Of a DNA stretch of 64,000 nt, positions 1 to 11,958 are shown piece by piece; the first letter of the stretch is position 1, and every line of letters begins with the position of its first letter. Position numbers and translations under genes: made by a program. A model generated the notes under the pieces. It saw only the letters and a program-made list of their open reading frames with translations. It searched no databases and was not told the DNA's origin. The DNA is from Mycosphaerella arachidis (Eukaryota > Ascomycota > Dothideomycetes > Mycosphaerellales > Mycosphaerellaceae): positions 1 to 64,000 of the forward strand of contig LIHB01000033.1 in NCBI GenBank assembly GCA_001297265.1. Direction: 5' to 3'.

Positions 1-1267
1 AGTATATATCTTAATAGCTATACTAGGTCCTACTAGCTTACCTAAATGTCTAATTAAACCTAAATGAAATTAGGGTAAGTTAGACCTAAGGGACCTCCCT
101 CTAAACCTAAGGTTAATATAACCTATTAGTCGTTAATACTATCTACTAGCTATATTCTTTATAACGAAGGTCTTAGTCTATACTAGTTAGAATAGGGTAA
201 AGAAGTTACGCTTAGATACGCTTATAATAACCCTATACCTCTAGAGGTATCTATTAAGCTCCTAGCTATAGTAGATACCGAAGGGCGCAAATAGTAATAT
301 ATCTAAGGGTTATAGCTAGTATATAGAGTAAGGTAGATATATAGAGACTAATATCTTATTAGCGTAGGCCTATTTAAGGAAAGCTATATTAATATATAAG
401 CCGTATCTATCTATATATAATAGTCGATAGTCCCTTTAAGCCTTATCCTTTATATATTAATAGAATACCTATTATAGCTACGCTAATCTAAGCCTATTAT
501 CTATCTAGCCCTTCTTATTTAAGGTAAAGTAGGCCTAGTAGACTATAGCGTTAAGATTCTATACTTAAGTATCTTAAATATTACCGCTCTTAGCTTAAAA
601 AATAAGGTAAGGTAGAAGTACTATAAGGTTAATATAGATATACCCTATTATAGTAAGCTACTCTCTATTACTATCTTATATATTACCTATTAACTTTCCG
701 CTCTTAAATACGGCCTTAGAGACGATCTTTTAGGTCTTTAAAAGGAAGCTAATAAGTATATCCTTTTTATCTATATTATACGTATCTTCTAGCTTAATAT
801 TATATTATACTAGCTTCTACTCTTATAGCCTAAAGTAGAACTTATAGTACTACTTACTATCTACTTTCTTATACTCCTTATTAAATAGCTAGAGGTATAT
901 AGAGGTAATCTTATCTTTATATCTCTAGTAGAACCTAAATACCTAGGTACGGTAATAACGTATTTTAGTAATATCTTTAATAAAATTAAGTAGTATTAAA
1001 GGTATTAGAGGTAGCTTACGGTTAGATAGTATATTAAGATAGGTAATAAGTATCCGTTCTTACTAGTTATTAAGAATGCGCTATTCTTCGTACTTTAGGG
1101 TAGGTTTTTAGTAACCTTGTTCTAGCGCCGCAATAGCGTAGATTACTTAGTACTAAACTTATTAGCGATAGTAGTAATATTAGGCTTATTAAGCTAATTC
1201 AAACGAACTATTACTTAATTATATACGTCTATTATATAGTGTATAGTAATAGTTAGAATAATAGCTA
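1..1267. repeat. AT-rich RIP-mutated relic, probable old transposon
   Basis: This stretch is strongly AT-rich, full of TpA steps (runs of tagctata, ctatatta) and almost without CpA or TpG. No frame stays open for any length on either strand. At about 1268 the composition switches abruptly to ordinary coding-like DNA (gaaagcgcgtcgggtagcgac). CpA/TpG loss with TpA gain is the known mark of repeat-induced point mutation, a fungal defence that converts C to T in duplicated DNA. I infer a transposon copy too mutated to classify by eye. The left edge lies outside the window. Confidence 0.8.
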
Positions 1268-1875
1268 AGAAAGCGCGTCGGGTAGCGACCGTGCACGACG
1301 CGCAACAGACTTCTAGCCGGCACAAGACATCGACACTAGTTGGGGTGTTTCTCCCGGAGACGCTGCTGTCGGCTCTTCAAAGACCAGTTCCCGGTGAGAG
1401 GGATCATGGCTGCATTGATCAGGTGCCAGGATGTCGTGGAATTCAAAGTCTTGTGTCACAACTCACTGCTAGAGCCTGTGATCCAGCCAGACGGCTTCAT
1501 CCCCGGGACGCATTAGCACGAATCTAGTCTTCGCCATTCACCACGCGTAACGAAGAGCTCTCCGGCACTGTACATGCACCTCCAGTGCATCTGCTCTCTA
1601 GCAAGACCACCACTGCCATTCCCATTTTCGCCGCAGTTCCTTCACCGACGGAACGAATGATGGCAATGGCAATTGACGATTGACGATTGCCACCGTGCTG
1701 CGAGATTCTCTTTCCCTTTATTCTTGCATCACAGTCGCTACTACCGTGCCCTCACTTTGGCGTCTGGCGGGGTGTCTGTTTGCTTCTGCCCGTAGTCGAA
1801 GGCACTCTCTAGCCCTGTGCTACACCGTCCATCACTTCTCGACCTACTGCACGCGCGAGGCCTGGTCTCCGCGCC
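1268..1875. other. Leader and promoter region of the ABC transporter gene
   Basis: Normal-composition DNA between the RIP-like block and the ABC transporter start. Short open frames exist (for example 1291-1527) but have no recognisable motif. The segment probably holds the promoter and 5' leader. I see no clear TATA box. Confidence 0.4.
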
Positions 1876-4800
1876 ATGGCACTCTACAATACCACGCTGC
1901 CATGGGTCTCGAATGTTGCCGCGCAGCATACCCTACGGTACACCCAGGTCGCCTACCCGATCGCCCTCCTCATCCTCTACCTGGTCGCCTTCACAGTCCG
2001 GAGCATAACCACATCACGCAAAGATGAAGACGACGTTCCACACCAGCCTGAACAGCTCGGGCCTGGAGGCAAGCCGCTGCCCAAGAACCACAACCACGGA
2101 GGACCGAAAGAGCCAGATATACCCGCAGACCTTGACTTCAGTAGGCCAAGGAAATTGCTGTTCGAATGGCTCTCGGTGGCCGTGATAGCCAGCTTTATAG
2201 CCAACATCGTAGTCATAATAGTACATGCCCTAGTGGCGCGCAAAGAAGGATGGTGGTGCGGTGAAGCACCTACGGTATGTTTGGGCAAGCACGATGATGT
2301 CCCACCTTCACACATGCTAACTTGATAGGTCTATCTGGTGGGTTCTTTCATGGTGTACGCACTGTTGCTCATTCACATGGTAGATTCGCACCCGTCACCA
2401 ACCGTTGCTCACTTTGTGACATGGCTGGTGGCTGCACTGTTAGAGGTCGTGCTGCTGGGAGCTTCCTTCGCTCTGTACACATCCGATCATCGCGAGCCTT
2501 CTGTCGGTAAGCCCAAGCATGGACACCAGCGTGGCGGAGAGCTGCGCCGAGACATGACCGAATGGGAGATTACAGAGGTGACAATCGACATTGTTCGCTT
2601 CTTTCTCTTGGCGGCTCTACTCTGCTTCTTCACCTTATTCGTCTATCTGCAGCGTCCAAAGCAGAAGGGCCAGGAAGCACACCAAGACGACGAGACTGAC
2701 GCACTGTTGTCAAACGGCCACGCCACCGAAAATGGAGTCGCCACGGGACCCTCACCTGGCTATGGAGCAATTGCGCAAAACGGGAAGCCGCACGGACCTG
2801 CGCATGGTCACCACGAGGCAGCGCCAGCCGGATGGGAGAAGCCAAAGCAGGTGCCAACCCGGAGTTGGTGGGAGTACATCCGCGCCTATGCCGTCTTCGT
2901 CCCGTACATTTGGCCGTACAAGGACCGCAAGCTGCAGATCAATTTTGTCATCTGCTTCTTGATTGTCTTCGTACAGCGGGGTATCCAGCTGCTCGTGCCT
3001 CTGCAAGCTGGACACATCACTGACATTCTTGCCGGCGAGGCCAAGGAGAATGTCGACCACCAACCATTCATGCCATGGGCAGCGATTACTCTATACATCG
3101 TATATCGCCTGTTCCAAGGTTCCAACGGTCTGCTTGGTGCTACCCGCCAGATACTCTGGATTCCCATCGAGCAATACTCATATCGCGAGCTGTCAGTGGC
3201 AGCTTTCGAGCATGTGCACATGCTCAGTCTGGAGTTCCACCTGGGCAAGAAGACTGGCGAAGTGTTATCGGCGCTTGGCAAAGGCGCCTCCTTGAACACA
3301 TTCTTGGAGTCCGTTACATTTAATGTGCTGCCAATGCTCATCGATCTCGGTGTCGCTCTTGTTTACTTCCTGGTCCGATTTGATGCCTACTACGCTCTCG
3401 TGATCGCTGTGGTGGCCTTCTGGTACATCTACATTACGATCCGCATGGCGTCTTGGAGAGCCGAGATCAGGCGGCAAGCCACTAACGCGAGCAGAGAAGA
3501 AGATGCTGTCAAAAACGACTCAATGATGTCTTACGAGACTGTCAAGTACTTCAACGCTGAAGCGTACGAGTTCAATCGCTACCGCGAAGCCGTACAGAAG
3601 TACCAGAAAGCAGAGTACTTAGTCACACTGTCCCTGGCACTGATGAACACCATACAGAACCTGGTTTTCATGCTCGGACTGATCGTGACCTGCTTCATTG
3701 CAGCGTATCAGGTCGTTCAACGAATCCGCACGGCTGGTGATTTTGTGATCATGCTAACATACATGACTCAATTGCAAGGACCTCTCAACTTCTTCGGCAC
3801 CTTCTATCGCATGATTCAAAACAACATGATCAATTCGGAGCGCATGCTCGAGCTTTTCAAGGAGAAGCCTACAGTCGTGGACAGACCCGACGTTGGGGAA
3901 ATGCCATCTTGCGAGGGCGAGATACGGTACAGCGATGTTCACTTCTCCTACGATCAGCGCAAGCCTGCTCTCAAAGGTCTCAGCTTCACTTGCGCACCCG
4001 GAACAACAACAGCACTCGTCGGGGAGTCTGGCGGTGGCAAGTCCACAGTGTTTCGACTACTCTTCCGCTTTTACAACGCACAATCCGGTACCATCCAAGT
4101 AGATGGCAACGATGTCCAGGACGTCAGTATCGACAGCGTCCGGAAGCACATTGGTGTTGTGCCGCAAGATACTGTACTCTTCAACGAGAGCCTAATGTAT
4201 AACCTCAAGTACTCGAGGCAGTCCGCAACGGATGAAGAAGTGTATCAGGCGTGCAAAGCCGCGAGCATACACGACAAGATCATGAGCTTTCCGGATGGAT
4301 ACGAGACAAAGGTCGGCGAGCGAGGTCTGCGCCTGTCTGGCGGTGAGAAGCAGAGAGTTGCCATTGCACGGACGATCATCAAAGACCCACGCATCATTCT
4401 TCTCGACGAAGCCACAGCAGCGCTGGATACTGAAACAGAAGAGCACATTCAGGATGCCCTTCAGACTTTGTCACGCGGCCGAACAATGTTGGTGATTGCT
4501 CACCGGCTGAGCACCATCACGATGTGCGATCAGATCCTTGTTCTTCACGAAGGCAAAGTCGCAGAGAAGGGCTCGCACTTAGAACTTTTGGCGAGGAAAG
4601 GCCGCTATGCTGGCATGTGGAAGAAACAGGTTCGCGCACAGCGCGCGGCAGAAGAAGCCAAGGTTCTGAAGGACAAGGCTGATCGACTTAGGCGGGAGAG
4701 CATGGACAGCAGTGCTCGTGGCCGCACATTTGACGAAGAGAGCCCGCCCAGTAGCGATGAAGACGAACAGAAGACAGGACAGAGCGAGCTACAATCGGCA

Positions 4801-4974
4801 CTCTCCTTGTCACCAAGAGCTGCAGTGCCGCACGCAGAGATAGCGTCGGTGCTCAGAGGCGATAGCGGCACGGATAATACTGCGCAGCGGGAGGCTTTGC
4901 GAAGTGGGACGGTTCGCTCGCCATCGCCCGTGGTTGAAGAAGAGCAGGGAAAGCAGCCAGCAAGACAGACCTAA
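1876..4974 (+). CDS. HMT1: Hmt1-type vacuolar half-size ABC transporter (ABCB6/HMT1 group)
   Basis: Predicted 1014-aa ABC half-transporter in two exons, 1876-2274 and 2329-4974. The 54-nt intron has donor GTATGT, branch GCTAAC and acceptor ATAG, and the frame closes exactly. The N-terminal extension carries several hydrophobic segments (TMD0-like). A core six-helix domain lies at roughly residues 310-620. The nucleotide-binding domain has Walker A GESGGGKST (698-706), signature LSGGE (802-806), Walker B IILLDEA (822-828) and the switch His 858. An acidic, charged C-terminal tail follows. The TMD0-TMD-NBD order fits the Hmt1/ABCB6 group, which moves thiol or metal conjugates into the vacuole in fission yeast. 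The Atm1 mitochondrial group is less likely because there is no presequence and there is an N-terminal membrane extension. Substrate is inferred from the family only. Confidence 0.9.
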
Positions 4975-7170
4975 TGCAGGGCGTGTTGAGTGACTGCCGA
5001 CATGGACCTGAGCAGCTATGTGGTCGACTGAATGCTGCACGACATGAGCAGAGGGCGAGTTGAGAGCACAATAGACGTAGGGGGTCGAAGTTTCAGCCTT
5101 GGTTCGGTGTAAAAGCAGCAGCCTGGTGGGTTGCGACTTGCATTTCTTTCGGGACTGTACCAAAATGGCGGTGAACAGCAAAGCAACGAAATGGCACGGA
5201 TGGCGTTATTGCAGCAGTGGCTATTGCATACACTCATCTCGGCTGAGGGATGAGGTGATGAGGACGGGAGGAATTATTGTGTTACCTATTTGCGTTGCAT
5301 TCAGCTGGTTTTGCTATACATGCTGGCTGGGTTGCCATGGATGGTGGGCGGCTGTATCATGGCTTTAGCTATTGGTAGTCAATGGTTCAGACAGACCTTA
5401 GGCGGGTGGGCAGGGCGGATGGATGCCCCATGGTGCGAGGAAACAGCGACAGCAGCAGGTCTCGATAGCGACCTAAGCAGTGTTTGCAGATAGAAATGCA
5501 TTTCCAACCTATAGATTCCGCTAGCGCTGATGCCGTGGTTGGCGTGCGGCTCGCTGCTTTTCTAGACTCTTTGCCAACACATAATCGCCCCTGGCTAAGG
5601 CGCTCTTCCTACTTCCGCGCGGTACGATAGGCAGGGAACTTGTCTCTTTTGACGTCTTCTGGCGTTGACCCTAACGGGACTATGCATGCCGTCCAACAAT
5701 TCCACTGCAGGCCTCGTTCTTGCCTGTAAAGCTCAAAGTGAGGTGGGGCGAACCCGGACATCTTCTGTTCTCGCGAAGACTCAGTTCCGAAAAGTCTCTA
5801 GGCAACTTGCGAGTCCGTTTAGGAGCAGCTCCCGCGTTGGAACTCTTAGTCATTATTTAGCCTTCCTATGTTTCCGATAGCCGAAGCAAACTTGGGAGGG
5901 GCCCGCGGTAGGAGGGGCCCCGAAGGGAGGGTGGGTCTCGTAGGAGGACCCAAGTGCAGAAGAGGGCTAGGGGACAGGTACATACCCTAATTAACAGCAA
6001 TTACTTATTAGCCAGAATGCAAGCTGCCCCTGGACGAATTCGTAGACATTTCGTAACGTTCCGTTCCACCACAGCCATCGCCGCCATCTGTTCAACCTCA
6101 TAATGCAGCTGTCTAATAAAGCCTGATGAGACTGTTGCTACGCGCGATACGAGCGTCTGTGTTACAGTCGCTAGGAGTACATATTGGCTGTCAAAACCAC
6201 TCTGTCGGAACCCAGCAACACTACAGCTCTCCCGTGAGAGGTCGGATGCACGATGGAGGAGGGCAGCCATAGACCCGAGCCCAGGGTGTTGGCAACACAG
6301 CACTGGGAGCTGCACTAGTCTTGCAGGTCTAGCTGCATACCAGCTTGAGCTTGAGACTCGCCTCTGCGCATTGCCGTGACTGCTGATCGGCTGTGACAAA
6401 GAGCATGCCTGTCCTTCAGCCAACGCGAGCGAAGGCGAGCTCGAGAGTCGACTTTGGGACGCACTGACAAGATCACGCCATGATACCAAAGCTGAGACGT
6501 GAGGCGGTGAGAGCGGCGCGAAAAGAACCACAGTTGCTCTTTGACAACGGGTTTCAGGTGGCGTGGACTACCGCTCTTCTGGCGCCTACTGCCGGGGTCT
6601 AGAACAACACCATTGCTGCACGCGATAGTGAATTAATCAAGCAAAACACCCTGGCCTGCAGCAGAGCACCTCGACATCGAGCATTGCTAATGCGTACCCT
6701 GTACCAGGAAATTAACAAGCACACCACACCACGTCCCACTTGTCCGTTCTGTCTGGAGTAGCGCTCTCTAGTTCTTACACCAGCCACGTCCAGCCATCTG
6801 AACTCACTGCTGCTGAGCTCCGCGAGTACATTGAATACGAGCTCTTGAGAACACTGATGGCTGCACGCCAAAGGTTACACCCACCTGGAACCCTGCTCGA
6901 AGTCGTTATCACAGCTGCAAGCACGTCCAGGTTCTGGTGCGAGATGGCTTCGATCACGTCGGTCAAGACGAATGGTTCAGACTCTACGCCTAGCTCGGAA
7001 TCGATCCCTATCGTAGGCGTTCTCAGCCATGTTTGATGTATGGTTCGCACAGCTGACAGATGGTGTGAAGGATGATCACTACTCGACATATTAGTATGAG
7101 TTCGAGCGAGGATGGCAAGGTAGTGAGAGCTACTCGTCGTTAGTCCTCTCTGTTGAACTTGATCAGCGCA
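4975..7170. other. Intergenic, no supported gene
   Basis: No frame here shows a recognisable domain. The longest open frames (6001-6531 minus; 6775-7359 minus; 6740-7036 plus) overlap one another and the next gene and have low-complexity Ser/Arg-rich translations. A GC-rich patch at 5890-5955 has nested inverted repeats: ACTTGGG at 5890-5896 against CCCAAGT at 5949-5955, with GGGGCCC motifs inside. Confidence 0.4.
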
Positions 7171-8213
7171 ATGTGGAAGTATGCTGAGCATCGCCTTAGT
7201 GGCCGGACGTTGGCCACGACGACTAGGATGTATCGATATGAGAATGGGAGGACATACCATGCTTATCGTTTGTCTTTCAGTGTGACCAAACAGCTTGTCC
7301 CGCTGACTATTTCCAGGAGATGGCGAGTACTGGCAGCCGAACGATGAGAAGCAGAACAACCACGAAGCTATCGTTCATCACTTATGCATCATGACCCTGG
7401 AGGACAAGCTGTACTTGGCACCAATCCAAGATCCAAAGAACATACTTGACCTAGGTCAGCGGAGAGGTCCTAACGGAAGCCGAAGTGAGCTGACAGTGAC
7501 TAGGCACTGGCACCGGTATCTGGGCCACTGACGTAGCAGACAAATTTCTGGATGCCGTAGTAATTGGAACAGACCTATCGCCAACCCAGCCAGGGATGCA
7601 GCCAGATAATTGCCGATTCGAAATTGACGACTGCTGTAGCGAGTGGGTGTTTCCGGAAAATCACTTCGACTTCATCCACATTCGAGGCCTATTCGGCTCC
7701 ATATCCGACTGGCCATCGCTCTACAAACAATGCTACGACCATGTCCAGCCGGGGGGATGGATCGAACAGGTTGAATGGTCGATACACAACAGGTCCGCCG
7801 ATGGCACGCTAAGTCCAGATGCAGTTCTTGCCAGATGGAGCCAGAATGCGTTAGAAGTTGCACGGCGAACGGGCAAGACCTTCGAGATTGCCGAGAATAT
7901 GGCTGGGCTGATAAAGGAGGCCGGTTTCACCGATCTGGTCGAGAAGAGGTTCAAATGGCCGATTGGACCTTGGAGCTCGAACGCGAAGTTGAAAGAGATC
8001 GGTCGATGGAATCTCCTGAATTGGGAGGAGGGTATGGAAGGATGGTGTATGGCTCCCTACACTAGGGTTTTGGGAGTAAGTGTCGAGAAAGGGTGTGACG
8101 GGCTGATGACTGACGTGCTGGCTCAGTGGTCGCCTTCCGCGGTCGCGGACTGGCTGAAACAGATCCGAGCAGCGATGAGAGATTGCAAGAAACATATCTA
8201 TCACGAAGTGTAA
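7171..8213 (+). CDS. LaeA-like SAM-dependent methyltransferase
   Basis: Predicted 314-aa class I methyltransferase in three exons: 7171-7267, 7317-7454 and 7504-8213. Both introns are 49 nt, end in CCAG and CTAG and have GCTGAC branch sites; the frame closes exactly. The protein opens with the fungal family hallmark YENGRTYHAYRDGEYWQPND, split by intron 1. SAM-binding motif I ILDLGTGTGIW (about 75-85) spans intron 2. Later FDFIHIRGLFGS and HVQPGGWIEQVEW match the motif II/III region of this family. Length fits the 300-350 aa norm. The ATG at 7171 is the first in frame; a further 5' exon is possible. Relatives include LaeA and many secondary-metabolism or orphan methyltransferases. I see no biosynthetic cluster nearby, so the substrate is unknown. 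Confidence 0.85.
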
Positions 8214-9016
8214 GCATGATCTCTCAAATGTACAATATTCCATACTGACCCCGTCCGAGGCGTCTCGTCTACGCTCGTAAGCCTCTAGACTCGTGATAGT
8301 GGTATAAGCATAACCTGGCATTGAAGGAGGACAAAGCATTGCTAGCATTTTTCAGCCTACATCTTCTCGTCGAGATGACGAAGTGGACTGGGGCATCAAA
8401 GCGTAAGATAAGTTAGCATCGACTCTCATCAATAACGAAGCGAATGATCTGTGTATGACATGAACAACGACCAAGAAGAAAGAGAAGAGAAGCGGGGATC
8501 CTCTATGCGAGAAGAGAGTCCCAAAAACCTGACGTCGCTTATGCTTTGCCGCATCCTGCACAGCTGCCCCGTTCTGGACCTCCCACCGACCGTCGCGATC
8601 ATCCGCTCTCGAGGTCACAACGAGTACTTATGCGCCATGCGGTCCCATCACACTCATCCCGACGTCGTAGTTCTTCCGATAGGCCGGTACTCCCACGCGA
8701 GCAGAGGATTTTGGCTAGTTACCATTCACCTGGCACAGAGGCACGGGCCGATGATCTTAGGTTCATGGCGAGTAAGGGTGACCTTGGCGCGGGTGGGCAC
8801 ACGTGGCACAGTACGTGATGTGGTAGCAGATACCACACTCACCGGTAGCACGATTGCATGCATTGGTGGGTCACGGACTAGCGGGCTGAAAGTAATACTT
8901 GGAGCGCGACTGTGTCCATGCTGTCCGTCAATACGGACCGATTCTCACCTAGGGTATCCCATGCCAACGCCGAAACGCTCAACCATTCCGAACTCCATCT
9001 CAGTAGTAATACAATC
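8214..9016. other. Intergenic between convergent genes
   Basis: Lies between the 3' ends of the methyltransferase (+) and the alkaline phosphatase (-). A 203-codon plus-strand open frame (8451-9062) runs into the phosphatase 3' end. It has no recognisable motif and looks like chance. Confidence 0.4.
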
Positions 9017-11035
9017 TTACTTTGAACACCCACACGAGGAAAGACCTCGCCTAGTCTTGTGATCCCCACCATAATGATCATCCCTATGGTCCTGTCCATC
9101 CAGCCTCTCGTGTTCCTCTGGGATCCGTCCCAGGAACCCCATCTCATTAACCTTCGCATGCTCCCTCAGCTCGTTCGTGACTTTCTCCACTTCAGCCTCT
9201 AGTCCCAGGTAAGAGCGGAGGAACTCGCCAACTTCAGTATTCTCATGGTTGCCCTGCAGTGCTGCAGCAGCTTCTGGGTCAGAGGAGTAGATGTTAACAT
9301 CAGCGCCACTGTGCCCATGGGTCGACCAGCCAGTCTGTGCACGTCGTGAGACCATGTCGGCGAAAGTGTAGGCAGCGGTGTCAGGTTTGGTGACCAAAGC
9401 TTCGATCTCATCGATGGAAGGATCATGGATGCCGAGGTTGTTCTTGAGCAGAACCTTAAGATACTTGTTCAGGTTCTCGCTGTTGGGGTCTGTGTTTGGT
9501 CCATCTGCTGCGCTGCGCTTGTCGAGATGTACGTGGTACTGGTGCGCGATGTGGCCGGCGGATTGCGAGACATTAGCCAGGACACCTGGGTACCAGAGGT
9601 AATCTGGATACTCTGCGTGGAGTTGACGAGCTGTAGCCAGGCCACCAGTTTCGTGGTCAGAGGTGCTGACCATTAGAGTTGGAGTATCGGTCTCTTCGAT
9701 GAAGTCGAGGACAGCGGTCATGGCGTGGTCGTATGCCAGGACTTCGTGGACTTGCGTTGCTGGGTCATTGGCGTGGCCAGCGTGATCAATGCGGGAGCCT
9801 TCGATCATAACGAAGAATCCTTGATCGCTGTCCTTGGTAGCTGCCTCCAAAATCTTGAGGGCTGTCTTGGTGGTCTCCTCGAGACTGGGATAGATCTTAT
9901 TCTCATGCTGACGATCGATCTCGTAAGGAATGTCCGTGTTTGCAAAGAGTGCCAACAGTGGTAGCTCAGCGCTTGTGCCGAGATCGTCGAAGTCGCTTCG
10001 ATTGTCGATATAGTTCCAGCCGTGCTTATTCCCAGCGACCTTGACCACATCGGTGTCATCATCTCTGCAGCTTCCTTCAGTCGTGTTCGGCAAGAAGTGA
10101 CACCTTCCACCTCCAAACATAAGATCCACCATCCTGCCCAGAGGATGTGTCTCGCCGATCAGCTGCAACGCAATTTCATCTTCCATCTCCCGTCTTCTAA
10201 CGTGACTGGCAAAGACGGCAGGCGTCGCATCTGTGATTCTAGTGGTGACAACCAGACCTGCCAGACACAAGAGTGTTAGCTATACTCGACAAGCACGCGG
10301 CAGTGCCTTAGGCAGTGGGATAGGCGTGGAGCGAGGCGCGTCGTGCAATGCGTGTCTCGAACAAATCACCGCCGTCTAAGACACTGCTCCATGTCTTGTA
10401 CCACTTGATTACGTACCTGTCGTGTATCCCATCCTCTTCGCAGCTTCCATAACACTTCCACAAGGCTCAAAGTTCGGCAGCACACTGATGGCACCGTTGT
10501 AGCTCTTGTTCCCGCAGCTGAAAGCCGTAGCACCTGCTGCACTGTCCGTGACCAAGCTCGAACTTGACCGCGTCCTGCTCTGTCCGATCAGGTGGTCGTC
10601 CAGAATCAAAGTCTCATCATACGGCAGTTGTTCCGTATATTGCCTCCAGCTCCTCGTCAACGTCAAAGAAGTAGGTCCCATACCATCCGAAACCATGAAG
10701 ATGAGATTCTTCTTCCCTGATCCCGTTGAATTGCCTTTACTCGGTGTGCTTCCATCTCCTCCACCGCTTCCAGGGCTATCGCTATCTCCACCTCCAGTCT
10801 GTAGATTATGCTGGTAGACTACAGCCAATATGACGACCGCGGCCGTGGCAATCAAGGCCCAGACGAACAGTCCTATCTCCCGCCATTTCCGGCCCTTAGA
10901 GGATGGTGGCTCCTGCTTGCCTGTCCTTTGCCCCGTAAGAAGTGCGTCCTCCTCCTCAATTGCATCTTCGCCCGAGTTCTGGGAGTCGGGACGTTGCGCG
11001 AGGAGTGGTTCCTCGCCTCGGGAGGTGCTGGTCAT
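9017..11035 (-). CDS. PHO8: Vacuolar-type alkaline phosphatase (Pho8-like)
   Basis: Predicted 619-aa type II membrane alkaline phosphatase. Exon 1 is 11035-10417, the intron 10416-10258 (159 nt, donor GTACGT, acceptor GGCAG), exon 2 10257-9017; the frame closes exactly. A short cytosolic tail is followed by one signal-anchor helix at about residues 55-74, then a Gly/Ser linker. Catalytic features are DGMGP (117-121), the phosphorylated Ser in TDSAAGATA (Ser165), metal ligands in IEGSRIDHAGHAND (about 358-371), STSDHETGG (404-412) and a later HGHSGAD. This is the layout of yeast Pho8, which hydrolyses phosphate monoesters in the vacuole with two zinc and one magnesium ion. The C-terminal tail after GFLGRIP is His/Asp-rich and ends SSCGCSK, which may be lineage-specific. 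In yeast PHO8 is phosphate-starvation responsive; I checked no such site here. Confidence 0.93.
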
Positions 11036-11041
11036 TGTTGT

Positions 11042-11073
11042 ATGTGTGTGTGTGGGTGTGTGGGTGTGTGTGT
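11042..11073. repeat. Imperfect (TG)n microsatellite
   Basis: Tandem TG units interrupted by GG, immediately upstream of the alkaline phosphatase start and so probably within its 5' leader or core promoter. Confidence 0.85.
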
Positions 11074-11958
11074 CGACAAAGAGCTCAGAAAGGAATGTGT
11101 TTCTTAGGGAGCGTGCGTGATGTCTGTCAATGAGTATGGAATGTGAAGGAAAGAGTATAGATGAGGCAGTGATGTAAGTGTTTCCAGCGTGAGCTGCCGT
11201 GGACGCGAGCTGCGTTAAGGGTCATGCTGACTACAATCACATGCTTCGATGCGTCACACGGCGGGGACTTGCCATATCGACTCGGTGTTATGCGTTCAAA
11301 ATACGTTTCGAATATCGATACTGGTTCTCGTCTTGATGTCAGCGCTGAGTGCATACTGGAAATAAAAGCAGTGAGCTATTTCTTGCATCGAAAGGCATAG
11401 TGTAGATCGCAAGACGCTTTTCGAATATCTGCCACGACCTTGACTCAGAACCCGTGGCTGTAGATGCGAGCCTCAAAGACCGCTGGGCAGCTTGGCAGTC
11501 GCTTGTTGCAAGGAGAGCAGCCAGTACAGTACAAGCAGACTGCTTTTTGGGTGACTGTTGTAGAGGCATATGGGCTTCCATAGTCACGATTCAGAACACA
11601 GGACTGAGTATGTGCGCCACGAAGACCACTGAGCAGCCTGACGATGGCTCTTCGCGTCGAGAGCGCCGTTCAAGCCCGCAAGCAAATGTCTTTCGAACGT
11701 CTACAAGCTCAGACGAAGCTGTGATTCAGAACACCCAAGTGAATACGTGAGCTCAGAGCGAGTAGAGATGTGGGTTGGTTCAAGAAGACTGTATTGCCAT
11801 GAACCATGTTTCAGAAGGCATCGCTCATGCTGCTAGTAGAATCACTGAACGCCAAAAATACCTCCTGTAGCCTCTCTACCTCTCGTTTCGAATTCATCGC
11901 TTGTTCATGTCCCGTCGTGATCGTAGTACTTCCGGCCCCATGATGCTCTCATCATAGC
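11074..11958. other. Upstream region of the phosphatase gene; no supported gene
   Basis: Holds the probable promoter of the minus-strand phosphatase and the 3' flank of the next minus-strand gene. Open frames at 11339-11587 and 11454-11750 overlap on opposite strands and show no family motif. Confidence 0.35.

Noticed and set aside
1977..2315. Minus-strand frames over the ABC transporter exon 1
   Set aside because: Antisense shadows of a well-supported coding exon.
6001..6531. 176-codon minus-strand frame in the transporter/methyltransferase gap
   Set aside because: Ser/Ala/Arg-rich with no motif and no neighbouring exon support.
8451..9062. 203-codon plus-strand frame
   Set aside because: Runs into the 3' end of the alkaline phosphatase on the other strand; no domain.
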